Positions 9,702 to 21,192 of a DNA stretch of 64,000 bases are shown one piece after another. Each line of letters opens with the position of its first letter. Positions within the stretch are counted from its first letter, which is position 1. The stretch lies in contig NZ_AHAM01000020.1 in the NCBI RefSeq assembly GCF_000236565.1, positions 1-64,000 of the forward strand. Reading direction: 5' to 3'. This stretch comes from Mesorhizobium alhagi CCNWXJ12-2. Its GTDB lineage: Bacteria > Pseudomonadota > Alphaproteobacteria > Rhizobiales > Rhizobiaceae. The notes beneath the pieces were generated by a model that saw only the letters and a list, made by a program, of their open reading frames with translations, made no database searches and had not been told where the DNA came from. The position numbers were made by a program, and so were the translations under genes.

Positions 9702-9771
9702 CGAACTGGCAAAAGAAATGATTTTACGAAACCGAAAAAGCATATCAATTTGAGGACAGGGAGGAGCCTGG

Positions 9772-10584
9772 ATGCAGTTCACCGATATTGGCGGCGTCAC
9801 GCTTCATTATGAGTATCGGGAGGGCGGGCCGGGAAAACCGCTGATCGTCTTCGCCAATTCGCTCGGCACCGATTTCCGCATCTGGCGCGAGGTCGTTGAC
9901 GACCTCGCCGCGGACTTCTCCACACTCTGCTACGACATGCGCGGCCATGGCCTGTCCGGCCTCGGCGCCCCGCCCTATACGATCGCGGACCATGTCGCCG
10001 ATCTTTCCGGCTTGCTCGATTTTGTCGGCGCGCGCGATGGTATTGTCTGCGGGCTCTCGGTCGGCGGCCTCGTCGCGCAGGGGCTCTATGCCATCCGCCC
10101 CGAGATCGTGCGCGCGCTCATCCTCTGCGATACCGCCCACAAGATCGGGACCGCGGAAACGTGGAACGCGCGCGTCGACACGGTGCGGCGGAGCGGCATC
10201 GACGCGATCGCGGACGGCGTCATGAAGCTTTGGTTCACGCCGTCCTTTCACGCCGAGAAGCCGGCATTGCTCGCCGGCTGTCGGGCGATGCTGGCGAGGC
10301 AGCCGGTCGAAGGCTACACGGGAACCTGCGCCTCGGTTCGCGATGCCGACCACACTGAGGCTGTTGGACGCATCAACGTGCCTACGCTCTGCATTGCCGG
10401 CGACCAGGACGGATCGACGCCGCCGCCGCTCGTCCGCTCGATGGCGGATTTGATACCAGGCGCGGAGTTTGAGATCATAGAAGGCGCCGGGCATATACCC
10501 TGCGTGGAGCAACCCGTGCAGTTCGTCGCGAGAATCCGCGAATTCCTCGCGCGCAAACAGCTTGGAGGCCATGCCGATGCATGA
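9772..10584 (+). CDS. pcaD: 3-oxoadipate enol-lactonase
   Basis: The 270-residue alpha/beta-hydrolase converts beta-ketoadipate enol-lactone to beta-ketoadipate. The nucleophile elbow is GLSVGG with Ser96. The acid is in GDQDGSTPP and the general base in GAGHIPCVEQP. A GGGAGGAGCC ribosome site precedes ATG 9772. First gene of pcaDCHGB; overlaps pcaC by 8 nt. Confidence 0.97.
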   Translation: MQFTDIGGVTLHYEYREGGPGKPLIVFANSLGTDFRIWREVVDDLAADFSTLCYDMRGHGLSGLGAPPYTIADHVADLSGLLDFVGARDGIVCGLSVGGLVAQGLYAIRPEIVRALILCDTAHKIGTAETWNARVDTVRRSGIDAIADGVMKLWFTPSFHAEKPALLAGCRAMLARQPVEGYTGTCASVRDADHTEAVGRINVPTLCIAGDQDGSTPPPLVRSMADLIPGAEFEIIEGAGHIPCVEQPVQFVARIREFLARKQLGGHADA

Positions 10585-10981
10585 AGCCGGACAGGCGGAT
10601 CGCCATAGCCTCGGCATGGCAACCCGGCGCGCCGTGCTCGGCGATGCGCATGTAGACCGCGCCGAAGCCGCCAAGACCGAATTCGACCAGCCGTTCCAGG
10701 ATCTCATCACCGAGGCGGCCTGGGGCCATGTCTGGTCGCGTCCGAACTGGACGCAGCGCGAGCGATCCATGGTCACCATCGCGTTGCTTGCTGCGCTCGG
10801 ACATTGCGAGGAAGTCGCCATGCATGTCCGCGCCACCGCCAACACCGGCGCGAGCCGTGAGGATATTTGTGAGGCCATGCTGCATGTGGCGATCTATGCC
10901 GGCGTGCCGGCCGCCAACCAGGCGATCAAGATCGCCAAGCAGGTATTCGACGAGATGGACGGCAAGGGCGAGCAGCGATGA
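10577..10981 (+). CDS. pcaC: 4-carboxymuconolactone decarboxylase
   Basis: The 134-residue protein of the CMD/AhpD-like fold decarboxylates gamma-carboxymuconolactone to the enol-lactone used by PcaD. Seen: WGHVWSRPNWTQRERSMVTIA and the LGHCEEVAMHVRA helix carrying the conserved Glu and His. ATG 10577 has GGAGG (10564-10568) at the right distance. ATG 10571 is too close to that site. It overlaps pcaD by 8 nt and pcaH by 4 nt (ATGA). Confidence 0.96.
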   Translation: MHEAGQADRHSLGMATRRAVLGDAHVDRAEAAKTEFDQPFQDLITEAAWGHVWSRPNWTQRERSMVTIALLAALGHCEEVAMHVRATANTGASREDICEAMLHVAIYAGVPAANQAIKIAKQVFDEMDGKGEQR

Positions 10982-11730
10982 CGGAACGCATGTCGAACCG
11001 CAGACCCGAGACCGGCGCATTCTTCCGGCGCGATCTCAACGCTCATCCGCCGGCCTATGCGCCGATCTACAAGACTTCCGTGCTGCGTTCGCCGCGGCGG
11101 GCGCTGCTGTCGCTCGACGGGACGCTGTCGGAGATCACCGGGCCGGTGTTCGGGCACAATATTCTCGGCGAACTCGACAATGACCTGATTCACAATTTCG
11201 CCAAGCCCGGTGAAAGCGCGATCGGGCCGCGCATCATAGTCTACGGCAAGGTGCTCGACGAGCGCGGCAAGGGCGTTTCCGGGGCGCTGCTGGAGTTCTG
11301 GCAGGCCAATGCCGGCGGCCGCTACCGCCACAAGAAGGAGGGATATATCGCGGCGCTCGATCCCAATTTCGGCGGCTGCGGGCGCACCATCACCGACGAG
11401 GACGGCTCTTATGCTTTCCGCACCATCCAGCCGGGACCCTACCCCTGGCCGAACGGTCCCAACGACTGGCGACCGGCGCATATCCATTTTTCGATATTCG
11501 GCCACGGCTTCGCGCAGCGACTGATCACCCAGATGTATTTCGAGGGCGACCCGATGATCTGGCAATGTCCGATCGTGCGCACTATCCCCGACCGCGCCGC
11601 GATCGAGCGGCTGGTCGCGGCGCTGGACATGGAGGCAACGATCCCGATGGATGCGCGCGCCTACAAATTCGACATCGTGCTCCGGGGCCGGCGCTCCTCG
11701 CTCTTCGAAAACAGGCTGGAGGGCAACTGA
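10978..11730 (+). CDS. pcaH: Protocatechuate 3,4-dioxygenase beta subunit
   Basis: The 250-residue iron-bearing subunit cleaves the ring of protocatechuate between its two hydroxyl groups, giving beta-carboxy-cis,cis-muconate. The four Fe(III) ligands of the family are present: Tyr116 (GGRYRHK), Tyr155 (PGPYPW), and His168 and His170 (RPAHIH), with Arg165 next to them. The N-terminal MTERMSN allows a start at ATG 10978 (ATGA coupling) or 10990. The stop overlaps the pcaG start by one base. Confidence 0.97.
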   Translation: MTERMSNRRPETGAFFRRDLNAHPPAYAPIYKTSVLRSPRRALLSLDGTLSEITGPVFGHNILGELDNDLIHNFAKPGESAIGPRIIVYGKVLDERGKGVSGALLEFWQANAGGRYRHKKEGYIAALDPNFGGCGRTITDEDGSYAFRTIQPGPYPWPNGPNDWRPAHIHFSIFGHGFAQRLITQMYFEGDPMIWQCPIVRTIPDRAAIERLVAALDMEATIPMDARAYKFDIVLRGRRSSLFENRLEGN

Positions 11731-12344
11731 TGGTACAGAGCCTCGACAGGCTGAAGGAAAGCCCTTCGCAGACCGCCGGGCCGTACGCCCATATCGGCCT
11801 GACGCCGAATTTTTCCGGTATTTCCGGCGTCTACGAGAGCGATCTGGGCGTGGCGATGGTCAACGAGAAAACCAAAGGCGAACGCATTGCCGTCAAGATC
11901 AGGGTGATCGACGGGTCGGGCACACCGCTCAAGGACGCGGTGGTGGAAATCTGGCAGGCTGATGCGGCAGGCCTCTACAATTCGCCTTCGGAAATGCGCG
12001 GGGCGGCCGATCCCAATTTCACAGGCTGGGGCCGGCAGGCGACCGACATGGCCACCGGCGAGTGCCTGTTCGAGACGGTCAAGCCCGGCCGCATGCCGTT
12101 CCCGGACGGGCGGCTGATGGCGCCGCACATCACGATCTGGATCGTGGCGCGCGGCATCAATATCGGCCTGCACACCAGGATGTATTTCGGCGACGAGGAA
12201 GCGGCCAATGCCGAGGATCCGGTCCTGGCGCGCATCGAGCACCGCGTTCGCGTAGCGACGTTGATCGCGCCGCGCGATGGCGACACCTACACTTTCGATA
12301 TTCATCTGCAGGGCGAGCGGGAAACCGTCTTCTTGGATATTTAG
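11730..12344 (+). CDS. pcaG: Protocatechuate 3,4-dioxygenase alpha subunit
   Basis: The 204-residue subunit pairs with PcaH. It shares the intradiol dioxygenase fold (SQTAGPYAHIGLTPNF, VVEIWQADAAGLYNSP, GRMPFPDGRLMAPHI), but lacks the complete iron site, as expected for alpha chains. Translation starts in a TGATG overlap with pcaH, so the two subunits are probably made in step. Confidence 0.97.
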   Translation: MVQSLDRLKESPSQTAGPYAHIGLTPNFSGISGVYESDLGVAMVNEKTKGERIAVKIRVIDGSGTPLKDAVVEIWQADAAGLYNSPSEMRGAADPNFTGWGRQATDMATGECLFETVKPGRMPFPDGRLMAPHITIWIVARGINIGLHTRMYFGDEEAANAEDPVLARIEHRVRVATLIAPRDGDTYTFDIHLQGERETVFLDI

Positions 12345-12346
12345 CC

Positions 12347-14600
<2,254 letters not shown>

Positions 14601-14603
14601 AAA

Positions 14604-16496
14604 TCAGGCGCGCGGCATGCCCTTCGGCCGCAAATGCCGCTTCTGCGCCGCTATCCTGAAAGGCGCGTTCGGAGCGCCGTAACCGCGGTAGCCGCCGCGG
14701 CGCTCGACGATCTCGAAGAAGAAGCCCTCGCCGTAATTCGGGCTGTAGAGCTGGAAATATTCGCCGCTCTCGTCGCGGTCGTAAAGAATGTTCTCCGCCC
14801 GCAACCGATCGGCGAGATCGGGATCGAGGCCGAAACGGGCTTCGACATCGTCATAATAGTTGGGCGAAATGTGCAACGGCTCGAAACCGTTTGCCCGCAA
14901 CGCGGCGGCGGCCGCGAAGATGTCGTCCGTGCCAAAGGCGACATGCTGGACGCTGGAGCCGAAGGATTCGTTGATGAAATGGCCGGCGAAGGTGCGGCGG
15001 TTTTCGGCACCGTTCAGCGTCAGCCGCAGGCTGCCTTCGTCGTTCTCGATAACCTGACTGCGCACCACGCCGGCCGGGTCGATGATGTCGACCATCGGCG
15101 TCTTCCTGGTCCTGAAGATCGCGGTGTAGAACAGCAGCCAGGTTAGCATCTCCTCATGCAGCATGGTCTGGCCGACATGATCTATGGCGGTGAGACTGGC
15201 ATCCTGCGGCGCATCGTCGCCCGCGACGGGGACGAACTCGGTCTCCCACACGCGGCGCAATTCCGACGTCTGGTCGATGAAGTAGATGACCCCGCCGCCG
15301 ACACCGCGGATCGCCGGTATGGTCAGTTCACCTGGCCCGACCGGCTGGCTGAATATCTCAGCGCCCAGCGCGCGGGCCCGTTCGACGGTCGCGGCGGCGT
15401 TCTCGACCTTGAGGCCGAGCGCGCAGACCGACGTGCCGTGGACGACGTAGGAGGAATGCGCGAAACCCTCGCGCTCGGTGTTGATGACCAGATTGATACC
15501 GCCCTGCCGATAGAGCGTCACGTCCTTGGAGACGTGCTTTCCGGATTTCCTGAAGCCCATGCCGCGGAAGAAGGCGGCCAGTTCCCGCGCCTCCGCCTCG
15601 CTGGCGGCGAATTCGATGAACTCGACCCCGCTTACCGCGATGCGGTCAGGGATTTCCGGCAGGCCGGCGGCGGCTTCCGGCTCGTCGCGGCGCACCTGGT
15701 CCATGAGGTAGATCAAAGAGCGGCGGCCGTCGACCGAGATGGATTTTGGCGAGCCGCCGCGGAACTGGTCGTTGAAGATTTCGAGCGAAAGATAGCCATC
15801 ATAGCCGGTGGCCGCCACCGCGCGCATGAAGTCGCGAACCGGCAAATCGCCTTCGCCCGGCATGTTCCGAAAATGCCGGCTCCAGTAGATCAGGTCCATG
15901 TCGATCTGTGGCGCGTCGGCAAGTTGGATCAGAAACAGCTTGTCCTTCGGAATCGCGCGGATCGAACTCACGTCGATCTTGCGCGCCAGCGTGTGGAAGG
16001 AATCGAGGATCAGCCCGACATTGGCATGGTCCGCGCGGCGCACGATCTCCCAGGCGTCGCGATGGTCGTTGATGTGCCGGCCCCAGGCGAGCGCCTCGTA
16101 GCCGACGCGCAGCCCGCGCGCCGCGGAATGTTCGCCGAGCTCGCGAAAATCGTCCGCGGCGCGGTCGATCCCGCCGAGCGATACCGAGGAAACATTCGAG
16201 CAGACGAGCATCAGCTCAGCGCCGAGCTCCAGCATCAAATCAAACTTGCGCTCGGCCCTGTCGAAGGCGCGAGACCGATGCGGCTCCGGCATGCCCTCGA
16301 AATCGCGGAACGGCTGGAACAGCGTGATCTCCAGGCCGGCATCTCGCACCATTCGGCCGGCCTCGGCCGGCGAAGCGTCGGAAGCCAGAAGGTCGTTCTC
16401 GAAAATCTCGACGCCGTCGAAACCTGCCGCAGCGATGGCGGCCAGTTTTTCGGAAAGGTCGCCGCTGATCGAGACGGTCGCGATCGAGGTTTTCAT
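14604..16496 (-). CDS. quiC: 3-dehydroshikimate dehydratase fused to HPPD-like domain
   Basis: The product has 630 residues. Residues 1 to about 275 are an AP-endonuclease-2/xylose-isomerase-like TIM barrel. Its metal ligands E134 (VGYEALAW), D165 (LILDSFH), Q191 (LFLIQLADAP) and E239 (YLSLEIFND) correspond to those of Pseudomonas QuiC1. The rest is a vicinal-oxygen-chelate domain like 4-hydroxyphenylpyruvate dioxygenase, whose role in these fusions is unclear. The reaction gives protocatechuate from 3-dehydroshikimate, linking quinate and shikimate use to the pca genes. It is the last gene of the pcaIJF-liv unit, 29 nt after livF. Confidence 0.93.
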   Translation of the reverse strand: MKTSIATVSISGDLSEKLAAIAAAGFDGVEIFENDLLASDASPAEAGRMVRDAGLEITLFQPFRDFEGMPEPHRSRAFDRAERKFDLMLELGAELMLVCSNVSSVSLGGIDRAADDFRELGEHSAARGLRVGYEALAWGRHINDHRDAWEIVRRADHANVGLILDSFHTLARKIDVSSIRAIPKDKLFLIQLADAPQIDMDLIYWSRHFRNMPGEGDLPVRDFMRAVAATGYDGYLSLEIFNDQFRGGSPKSISVDGRRSLIYLMDQVRRDEPEAAAGLPEIPDRIAVSGVEFIEFAASEAEARELAAFFRGMGFRKSGKHVSKDVTLYRQGGINLVINTEREGFAHSSYVVHGTSVCALGLKVENAAATVERARALGAEIFSQPVGPGELTIPAIRGVGGGVIYFIDQTSELRRVWETEFVPVAGDDAPQDASLTAIDHVGQTMLHEEMLTWLLFYTAIFRTRKTPMVDIIDPAGVVRSQVIENDEGSLRLTLNGAENRRTFAGHFINESFGSSVQHVAFGTDDIFAAAAALRANGFEPLHISPNYYDDVEARFGLDPDLADRLRAENILYDRDESGEYFQLYSPNYGEGFFFEIVERRGGYRGYGAPNAPFRIAAQKRHLRPKGMPRA

Positions 16497-16525
16497 CGAG
16501 GTCGATCTCCTCCGGCTGTTTCTTA

Positions 16526-17251
16526 TCAGGCCACGCTCTTCTGCGTCGAGCCGCCGAGGAAGAGCTGGCCGACACGTGGGTCGGCAAGCAGGGCGTCGGC
16601 GCGGTCGTGCATGCGGCGCTGGCCGAGTTCCAGCACGATGCCGTAGTCGGACATCGCCAGCGCCGCCTTGGCGTTCTGCTCGACCATCAGGATGGTGACG
16701 CCTTTGTCGCGCAACTTCTTCAGCGTCTGAAACACTTCCTGCACCAGATTGGGCGACAGGCCGATCGACGGCTCATCGATCAGGATCAGCTTGGGATCGA
16801 GCAGCAGCGAGCGGGCGATCTCCAGCTGCTTCTGCTGTCCTCCGGAGAGCGTGATCGCCTGGCTGTGCCGCTTCTCGCGCAGGATCGGGAACTGGTCCAT
16901 CACCTCCTCGATGCGGCGCTTCACCAGCGTCTGGTCCTTGGCGGTGATACCGCCGAGCTCGAGATTGTGCAGCACTGAAAGCTGCGGCACGACATTGCGG
17001 CCCTGCGGCACATAGGTGACGCCATGGGCGATTATCTGCGCCGGCGTCTGCCGCGTCACATCCTTGCCATCGAGCAGAATCTGGCCGGAGTGGATGTTGA
17101 GCAGGCCGAATATGGCCTTGAACACGGTCGACTTGCCGGCGCCGTTGGGACCGATCACGGTGGTGATGGTGCCCTTGTCGATCTTGAACGAGACCCCGTT
17201 CAGGATCGTCATCTTGCCGTATCCGCCGAAAAGCTCTTTCAGTTCCAGCAT
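16526..17251 (-). CDS. livF: Branched-chain-type ABC transporter ATPase (LivF)
   Basis: The 241-residue cytoplasmic ATPase pairs with LivG. Walker A (GPNGAGKST), signature (LSGGQQKQ) and Walker B (LILIDEPSIGLS) are intact. It starts 2 nt after the livG stop. The context between pcaF and quiC suggests that the transporter moves an aromatic or alicyclic acid rather than leucine; the substrate is inferred. Confidence 0.93.
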   Translation of the reverse strand: MLELKELFGGYGKMTILNGVSFKIDKGTITTVIGPNGAGKSTVFKAIFGLLNIHSGQILLDGKDVTRQTPAQIIAHGVTYVPQGRNVVPQLSVLHNLELGGITAKDQTLVKRRIEEVMDQFPILREKRHSQAITLSGGQQKQLEIARSLLLDPKLILIDEPSIGLSPNLVQEVFQTLKKLRDKGVTILMVEQNAKAALAMSDYGIVLELGQRRMHDRADALLADPRVGQLFLGGSTQKSVA

Positions 17252-17253
17252 GG

Positions 17254-18027
17254 TCAGCCTCCCAGATAGGCTTCGATGACTTCAGGATTGCTGCGGATCG
17301 CTTCGGGTGGTCCCTCGGCGATGATCCTGCCGCCGGCCAGCACCAGGATGCGCGTGCACAGCGACATGACGAATTCCATATTGTGCTCGATGACGACGAA
17401 GGTCGAGCCGCGCTCGGCATTGAAGGCGACGAGACGCTCCTTCAGGCTTTCCAGCATCGTCAGATTGACGCCGCCGGCCGGTTCGTCGAGCAGCACCAGG
17501 CTCGGCCCGGCCATGAACGCCATGGCGGCGTCCAGCAGCTTCTGCTGGCCGTACGAAAGCGAGCCGGCAAGCTCGTCCTTCAGATGACCGAGCCGGAAGA
17601 AATCGATCAGTTTTTCCGCCTCGCCTGTCAGCCCGGCGTCGGGCGCGCCGAACAGCCGCGAGAACATGGTGCCGTGATGCTCCTGGCCGGCCAGGATGAT
17701 GTTTTCCAGCACGCTCATCTGCGGAAAGACCTGCAGCATCTGGAAAGTGCGGCCGACGCCGAGCTTGTTCAAGTCGCAAGCGCGTTTGCCGGCGACCGAC
17801 CGGCCGTTGACATGGACCTCGCCGGCGTCCGGCTTCGATTGGCCGAGGATGCAGTTGAAGAGCGGCGACTTGCCGCTGCCGTTAGGCCCGATCAGGCCGA
17901 GTATTTCTCCCGCCTGCACATCGAAGGAGACATCCTGCACGGCCTTGATGCCGCCGAAGGATTTCGACAGATTGCGGACGCTGAGTACGGGAGTCGCCGT
18001 GGGAGCGGTCTGGACGTGCATGGTCAT
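17254..18027 (-). CDS. livG: Branched-chain-type ABC transporter ATPase (LivG), altered Walker A
   Basis: The product is a 257-residue ATPase with signature LSYGQQKL and Walker B LVLLDEPAGGVN. The P-loop reads GPNGSGKSPLFN: Lys53 and Ser54 are kept, but residue 55, almost always Thr in ABC ATPases, is Pro (codon CCG at 17865-17863, one base from ACG). This may weaken nucleotide binding. The start overlaps the livM stop (ATGA). Confidence 0.92.
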   Translation of the reverse strand: MTMHVQTAPTATPVLSVRNLSKSFGGIKAVQDVSFDVQAGEILGLIGPNGSGKSPLFNCILGQSKPDAGEVHVNGRSVAGKRACDLNKLGVGRTFQMLQVFPQMSVLENIILAGQEHHGTMFSRLFGAPDAGLTGEAEKLIDFFRLGHLKDELAGSLSYGQQKLLDAAMAFMAGPSLVLLDEPAGGVNLTMLESLKERLVAFNAERGSTFVVIEHNMEFVMSLCTRILVLAGGRIIAEGPPEAIRSNPEVIEAYLGG

Positions 18028-18995
18028 AGCTGCGCTCCCTGCTTGAGGTCTGCACGTACGCGCTGCCCCTTGAAGCGGCCGGCGATCCGCTTGCCGAGAC
18101 CGATCAGGCCGGTCGGGCAGAAGATCATCAGGACGAGGACCGTCGCGGCGTAGATCATCAGGTAGTAGCCTTCGGTGAAGCGAAGGAACTCAGGCATCAC
18201 AATAACGAGCCCGGCGCCGAGGATCGGCCCGAAGAAATATCCCGAGCCGCCGACCACGACCATCAGCAATATCTTCAGCGAATGCACCAGCGAGAACGCC
18301 GGCGGATCGATGAACTGCACCAGCGGCGCAGCAAGCGCGCCGGCCAGCCCGCCAAGCGAGGAGCCGATGGCGAACGCCAAGAGGGTCATGCGGCGGATGT
18401 CGACGCCGAGGCTGTTGGCGCGGATCGGGTTTTCCCTGAGCGCCCGGAAGGCGCGGCCCCAGGGCGATCGCACGAGGCCCCAGAAGAGCGCCGCCACGAT
18501 CAGGAAAACGACGAGCGTGAAATAATAGAAATGGATCTGGGGCATGGTGTCGAAGCCGAGGAAGGACGGCCGCATGATGCCCACCAAGCCGAGCGAACCG
18601 CCGGTCAGCCATTCCTCGTTGCGCAGCACCAGGAAGACCAGCGTGTTGAAGGCCAGCGTCACGAAGGCCAGGAAATGGTGCTGGACGCGCAACGCCGGGT
18701 AGCCCAGCAGGAGCCCGATGACGAAGCACAGCGCCATCGCCGCCGGCGCAGCCAGTATCCAGTGCCATCCGGCCATGGTTAGCAGCGCCGATGTATATGC
18801 GCCGATGCCCATGAAAGCCGCCTGCGCAAGCGAGACCTGGCCGGCGTAGCCGAGCGTCAGATTGAGGCCCATCGCCGCGATCGAGAAGATCAGCCACGAG
18901 CACAGAACGTAGATGACGTAATTGCCCTGGCCGAGCGGCGCCGCGATCAGCGCGGCGATGCCGAGAAGGAGAAGGATCAGATTGCGCAAGGGCAT
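18024..18995 (-). CDS. livM: Branched-chain-type ABC permease (LivM)
   Basis: The 323-residue membrane permease contains the family motif MGLNLTLGYAGQVSLAQAAFMGIGAYTSA near the N-terminus (described, not quoted in full elsewhere) and the C-terminal VVVGGSGYFFGPILGA. It has a string of hydrophobic segments and ends with the basic tail typical of LivM. The start overlaps the livH stop by one base (TGATG). The open frame continues upstream over livH, but that part is an overlap shadow. Confidence 0.93.
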   Translation of the reverse strand: MPLRNLILLLLGIAALIAAPLGQGNYVIYVLCSWLIFSIAAMGLNLTLGYAGQVSLAQAAFMGIGAYTSALLTMAGWHWILAAPAAMALCFVIGLLLGYPALRVQHHFLAFVTLAFNTLVFLVLRNEEWLTGGSLGLVGIMRPSFLGFDTMPQIHFYYFTLVVFLIVAALFWGLVRSPWGRAFRALRENPIRANSLGVDIRRMTLLAFAIGSSLGGLAGALAAPLVQFIDPPAFSLVHSLKILLMVVVGGSGYFFGPILGAGLVIVMPEFLRFTEGYYLMIYAATVLVLMIFCPTGLIGLGKRIAGRFKGQRVRADLKQGAQL

Positions 18996-19873
18996 CAGAC
19001 GGTCCTCCCCTCTGCCTTGCCCATGATGCCCTGCGGGCGGACAAGGATGATGACGATGAGCAGGAGAAGCGGCACGGCGGCCCTGTATTGAGCCGAAACG
19101 TAAGACGCCGCCAGATTGTCGACGACGCCGATCAAGAGGCCGCCGACGAGAGCGCCGCGGATCTGGTTGAAGCCGCCGACAATCGCCGCGATGAAGGCGA
19201 CAAGGCCGATCGGCTCGCCGTTGGAGAACTTCGCCAGATAGATCGGCGAGATCAGGAAAGAGGCCACGGTGGCCAGCGCCGCGTTGATGAGGAAGGTGTA
19301 CAGCACCATCCGCTTGATGTTGACGCCGAGGATCTCGGCGACGCCGGGGTTCTGCGCCGTCGCCTGCATGCAGCGGCCAGTGCGGGTGCCGTTGAGGAAG
19401 AACTGCAGCGCCACGACGACCAGCAGCGAGATGGCAAGGTTGGCGATGTCCTGGAACGACACCGAAGCGCCGAAAATGTCCACCGTGCGGTCGCTTACCA
19501 GCGCGGGAAAGGGCTGCGCCTCGGCACTGTAGAATTCCTTCACGCTCTCCTTCATCAAGATGCCGAGTGCGATCGTCGCCATGACGATCGGCAGCGTGCC
19601 GTGCGGAAGCATCGGCTCGATGACCAGCTTCTTGAACATTGCTCCGAGAAGGATGAGCGACAGCAAGAGCGCAAACAGCATGGCGACGAAGAGCGGCAGG
19701 CCGAGCACGTGCATGCCGATCAGGACGAAGAAGGCGGGCAGCATGACGAACTCGCCCTGCGCGAAATTGATCGTCTGCGAGGCCTGCCACAACAGCGTGA
19801 AACCGATCGCGGCCAGCGCATAGATCGAGCCCGTCGCAAGACCGGACAGCGTGATCTGCAGAAATTCAGCCAT
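18995..19873 (-). CDS. livH: Branched-chain-type ABC permease (LivH)
   Basis: The 292-residue permease partners LivM. Family features are visible: GLATGSIYALAAIGFTLLWQ at the N-terminus, INFAQGEFVMLPAF, and a loop GGFNQIRGALVGG. A TGATG overlap couples it to livM. A 136-nt gap holding a hairpin separates it from the binding-protein gene. Confidence 0.93.
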   Translation of the reverse strand: MAEFLQITLSGLATGSIYALAAIGFTLLWQASQTINFAQGEFVMLPAFFVLIGMHVLGLPLFVAMLFALLLSLILLGAMFKKLVIEPMLPHGTLPIVMATIALGILMKESVKEFYSAEAQPFPALVSDRTVDIFGASVSFQDIANLAISLLVVVALQFFLNGTRTGRCMQATAQNPGVAEILGVNIKRMVLYTFLINAALATVASFLISPIYLAKFSNGEPIGLVAFIAAIVGGFNQIRGALVGGLLIGVVDNLAASYVSAQYRAAVPLLLLIVIILVRPQGIMGKAEGRTV

Positions 19874-19971
19874 TGATGTTCCTCCACCTCCCGTGGATTC
19901 GAGCCGCCCCGGCTCGACGCGATGACCGGCCGCATCGGTGTTCGCATTTCACGCCGGCATCGCCGGGCGTC

Positions 19972-19998
19972 CCCTGCGGCGCCCGTTCCGCCGCAGGG
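19972..19998 (-). terminator. Intercistronic hairpin between binding protein and livH
   Basis: A 10-bp perfect stem (CCCTGCGGCG / CGCCGCAGGG) with a 7-nt loop lies just after the binding-protein stop codon and before livH. No T run follows on the minus strand. A hairpin here commonly stabilises the abundant binding-protein message and reduces read-through to the permease genes. That role is inferred. Confidence 0.6.
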
Positions 19999-20009
19999 AG
20001 CCGATGCCG

Positions 20010-21151
20010 TCAGTTGGCCGGCAGCGTCGCCTTGACGGTCTGCTTGCCGCCCTCGACCCCGACCAGGAAGCTTTCGCGCGAGACCTCGCCCGTATCGTCC
20101 CAAGTAATGTCCATCAGCACGCCGGGATGCTCGGCCGCCTTGAGGGTCAGGCCGTGCAGCTTGTCGGCGACTTTCTGCGAGTCCAGTTCGCCAACCAACT
20201 CGGTCGCGTATTTGATGGCGTAGGCGCCGATGTAGCCCTTGATGGCGTTGTGATCCGCCCGGTACTTGTACTTCTCCTCGAACTTCTTCGCCATTTCCTG
20301 TACGGCGGGAATGGGCGCGTCCGGCGTCAGGCTGACATGGCCGAGCGTGCCGTCGGAGGCGTCGCCGGCGAGGTCGATCACCTTCTGGCCGATCAGCGTC
20401 GTTTCGCCGACCAGCGGCACCGAAACGCCCTGCTTCTTGGCCTCGCGCAGGAAGCGCGCGCTCTCCTCTTCGGTCAGATAGACGAAGATCGCTTCGGCGC
20501 CCGAGCCCTTGAGCTTGACCACGTCGGAGGCGAAGTCGGCCTGCGCATTCTCGCTCGGAACGTCGGCGACGACCTCAATTCCCTTCTCTTCCATCTGCGC
20601 GACGAAGGCATCGTGGCCACCCTTGCCGAACTCGCTGTTGACCCAGGCGATGGCCACCTTCGACACCTTCATCTCGTCCTTGAGATAGGCTGCGATCTTG
20701 GGCATCGACTTCTGTGCGCCGAAAGAGGTGCGGAAGATGTAGGGGTTGCCGAGCGCGGTGATCTTCGGCGCTTCGGAACCGGTCATCTGCGGGATGCCGG
20801 CCTGCTGCGCAACCAGCATGTTGACGATGGTGGAACCCGAATAGACGGTGCCGAGCAGCGCGAACGCGCCATCGTCGATCGCCTTTTGGACCATTGCGCG
20901 CGAGGTCTGCGCGTCGCTCTGACTGTCGTACTGGGTCAGCTCGACCTGCTTGCCGAGAATGCCGCCGCCCGCATTGATCTCTTCGATCGCCATGGCGGCG
21001 CCGTCGCGCCAGTTGACGCCCGATGTTGCGCCCGGGCCGCTGAGCTCGCGGAGATGTTGGCGATCTTCACCGTCTCCTGGGCGTAGGCCGCCGGCATGAC
21101 CGCGCCAACCATCAGCGCCGTCGCCATTCCAAGAATGCTTCTTCTGTTCAT
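20010..21151 (-). pseudogene. LivJ-type periplasmic binding protein, frameshifted
   Basis: The first 34 codons (from ATG 21151) encode a signal peptide, MNRRSILGMATALMVGAVMP..AYA, and the mature start QETVKIANIS. The frame then runs into unrelated sequence. The rest of the protein is in another frame (ELSGPGATSGVNWRDGAAMAIEEINAGGG to the stop at 20010). The shift is at 21048-21050, where TCCGCGAG looks like TCCGGCGAG with one G lost; restoring it gives 380 residues. The remainder is a full-length type-1 periplasmic binding fold. It could be a real mutation or a sequence error. Translation of the downstream part from ATG 20993 would lack a signal peptide. Confidence 0.88.
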
Positions 21152-21192
21152 GTCACTTTCCTCCCTATGGTCTCATTGAGTTCAGTTGATGC

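Noticed and set aside
18024-19790. A 588-codon open frame over livH and livM
   Set aside because: The upstream half is a shadow of livH; MPLRNL at 18995 in a TGATG overlap is the livM start.
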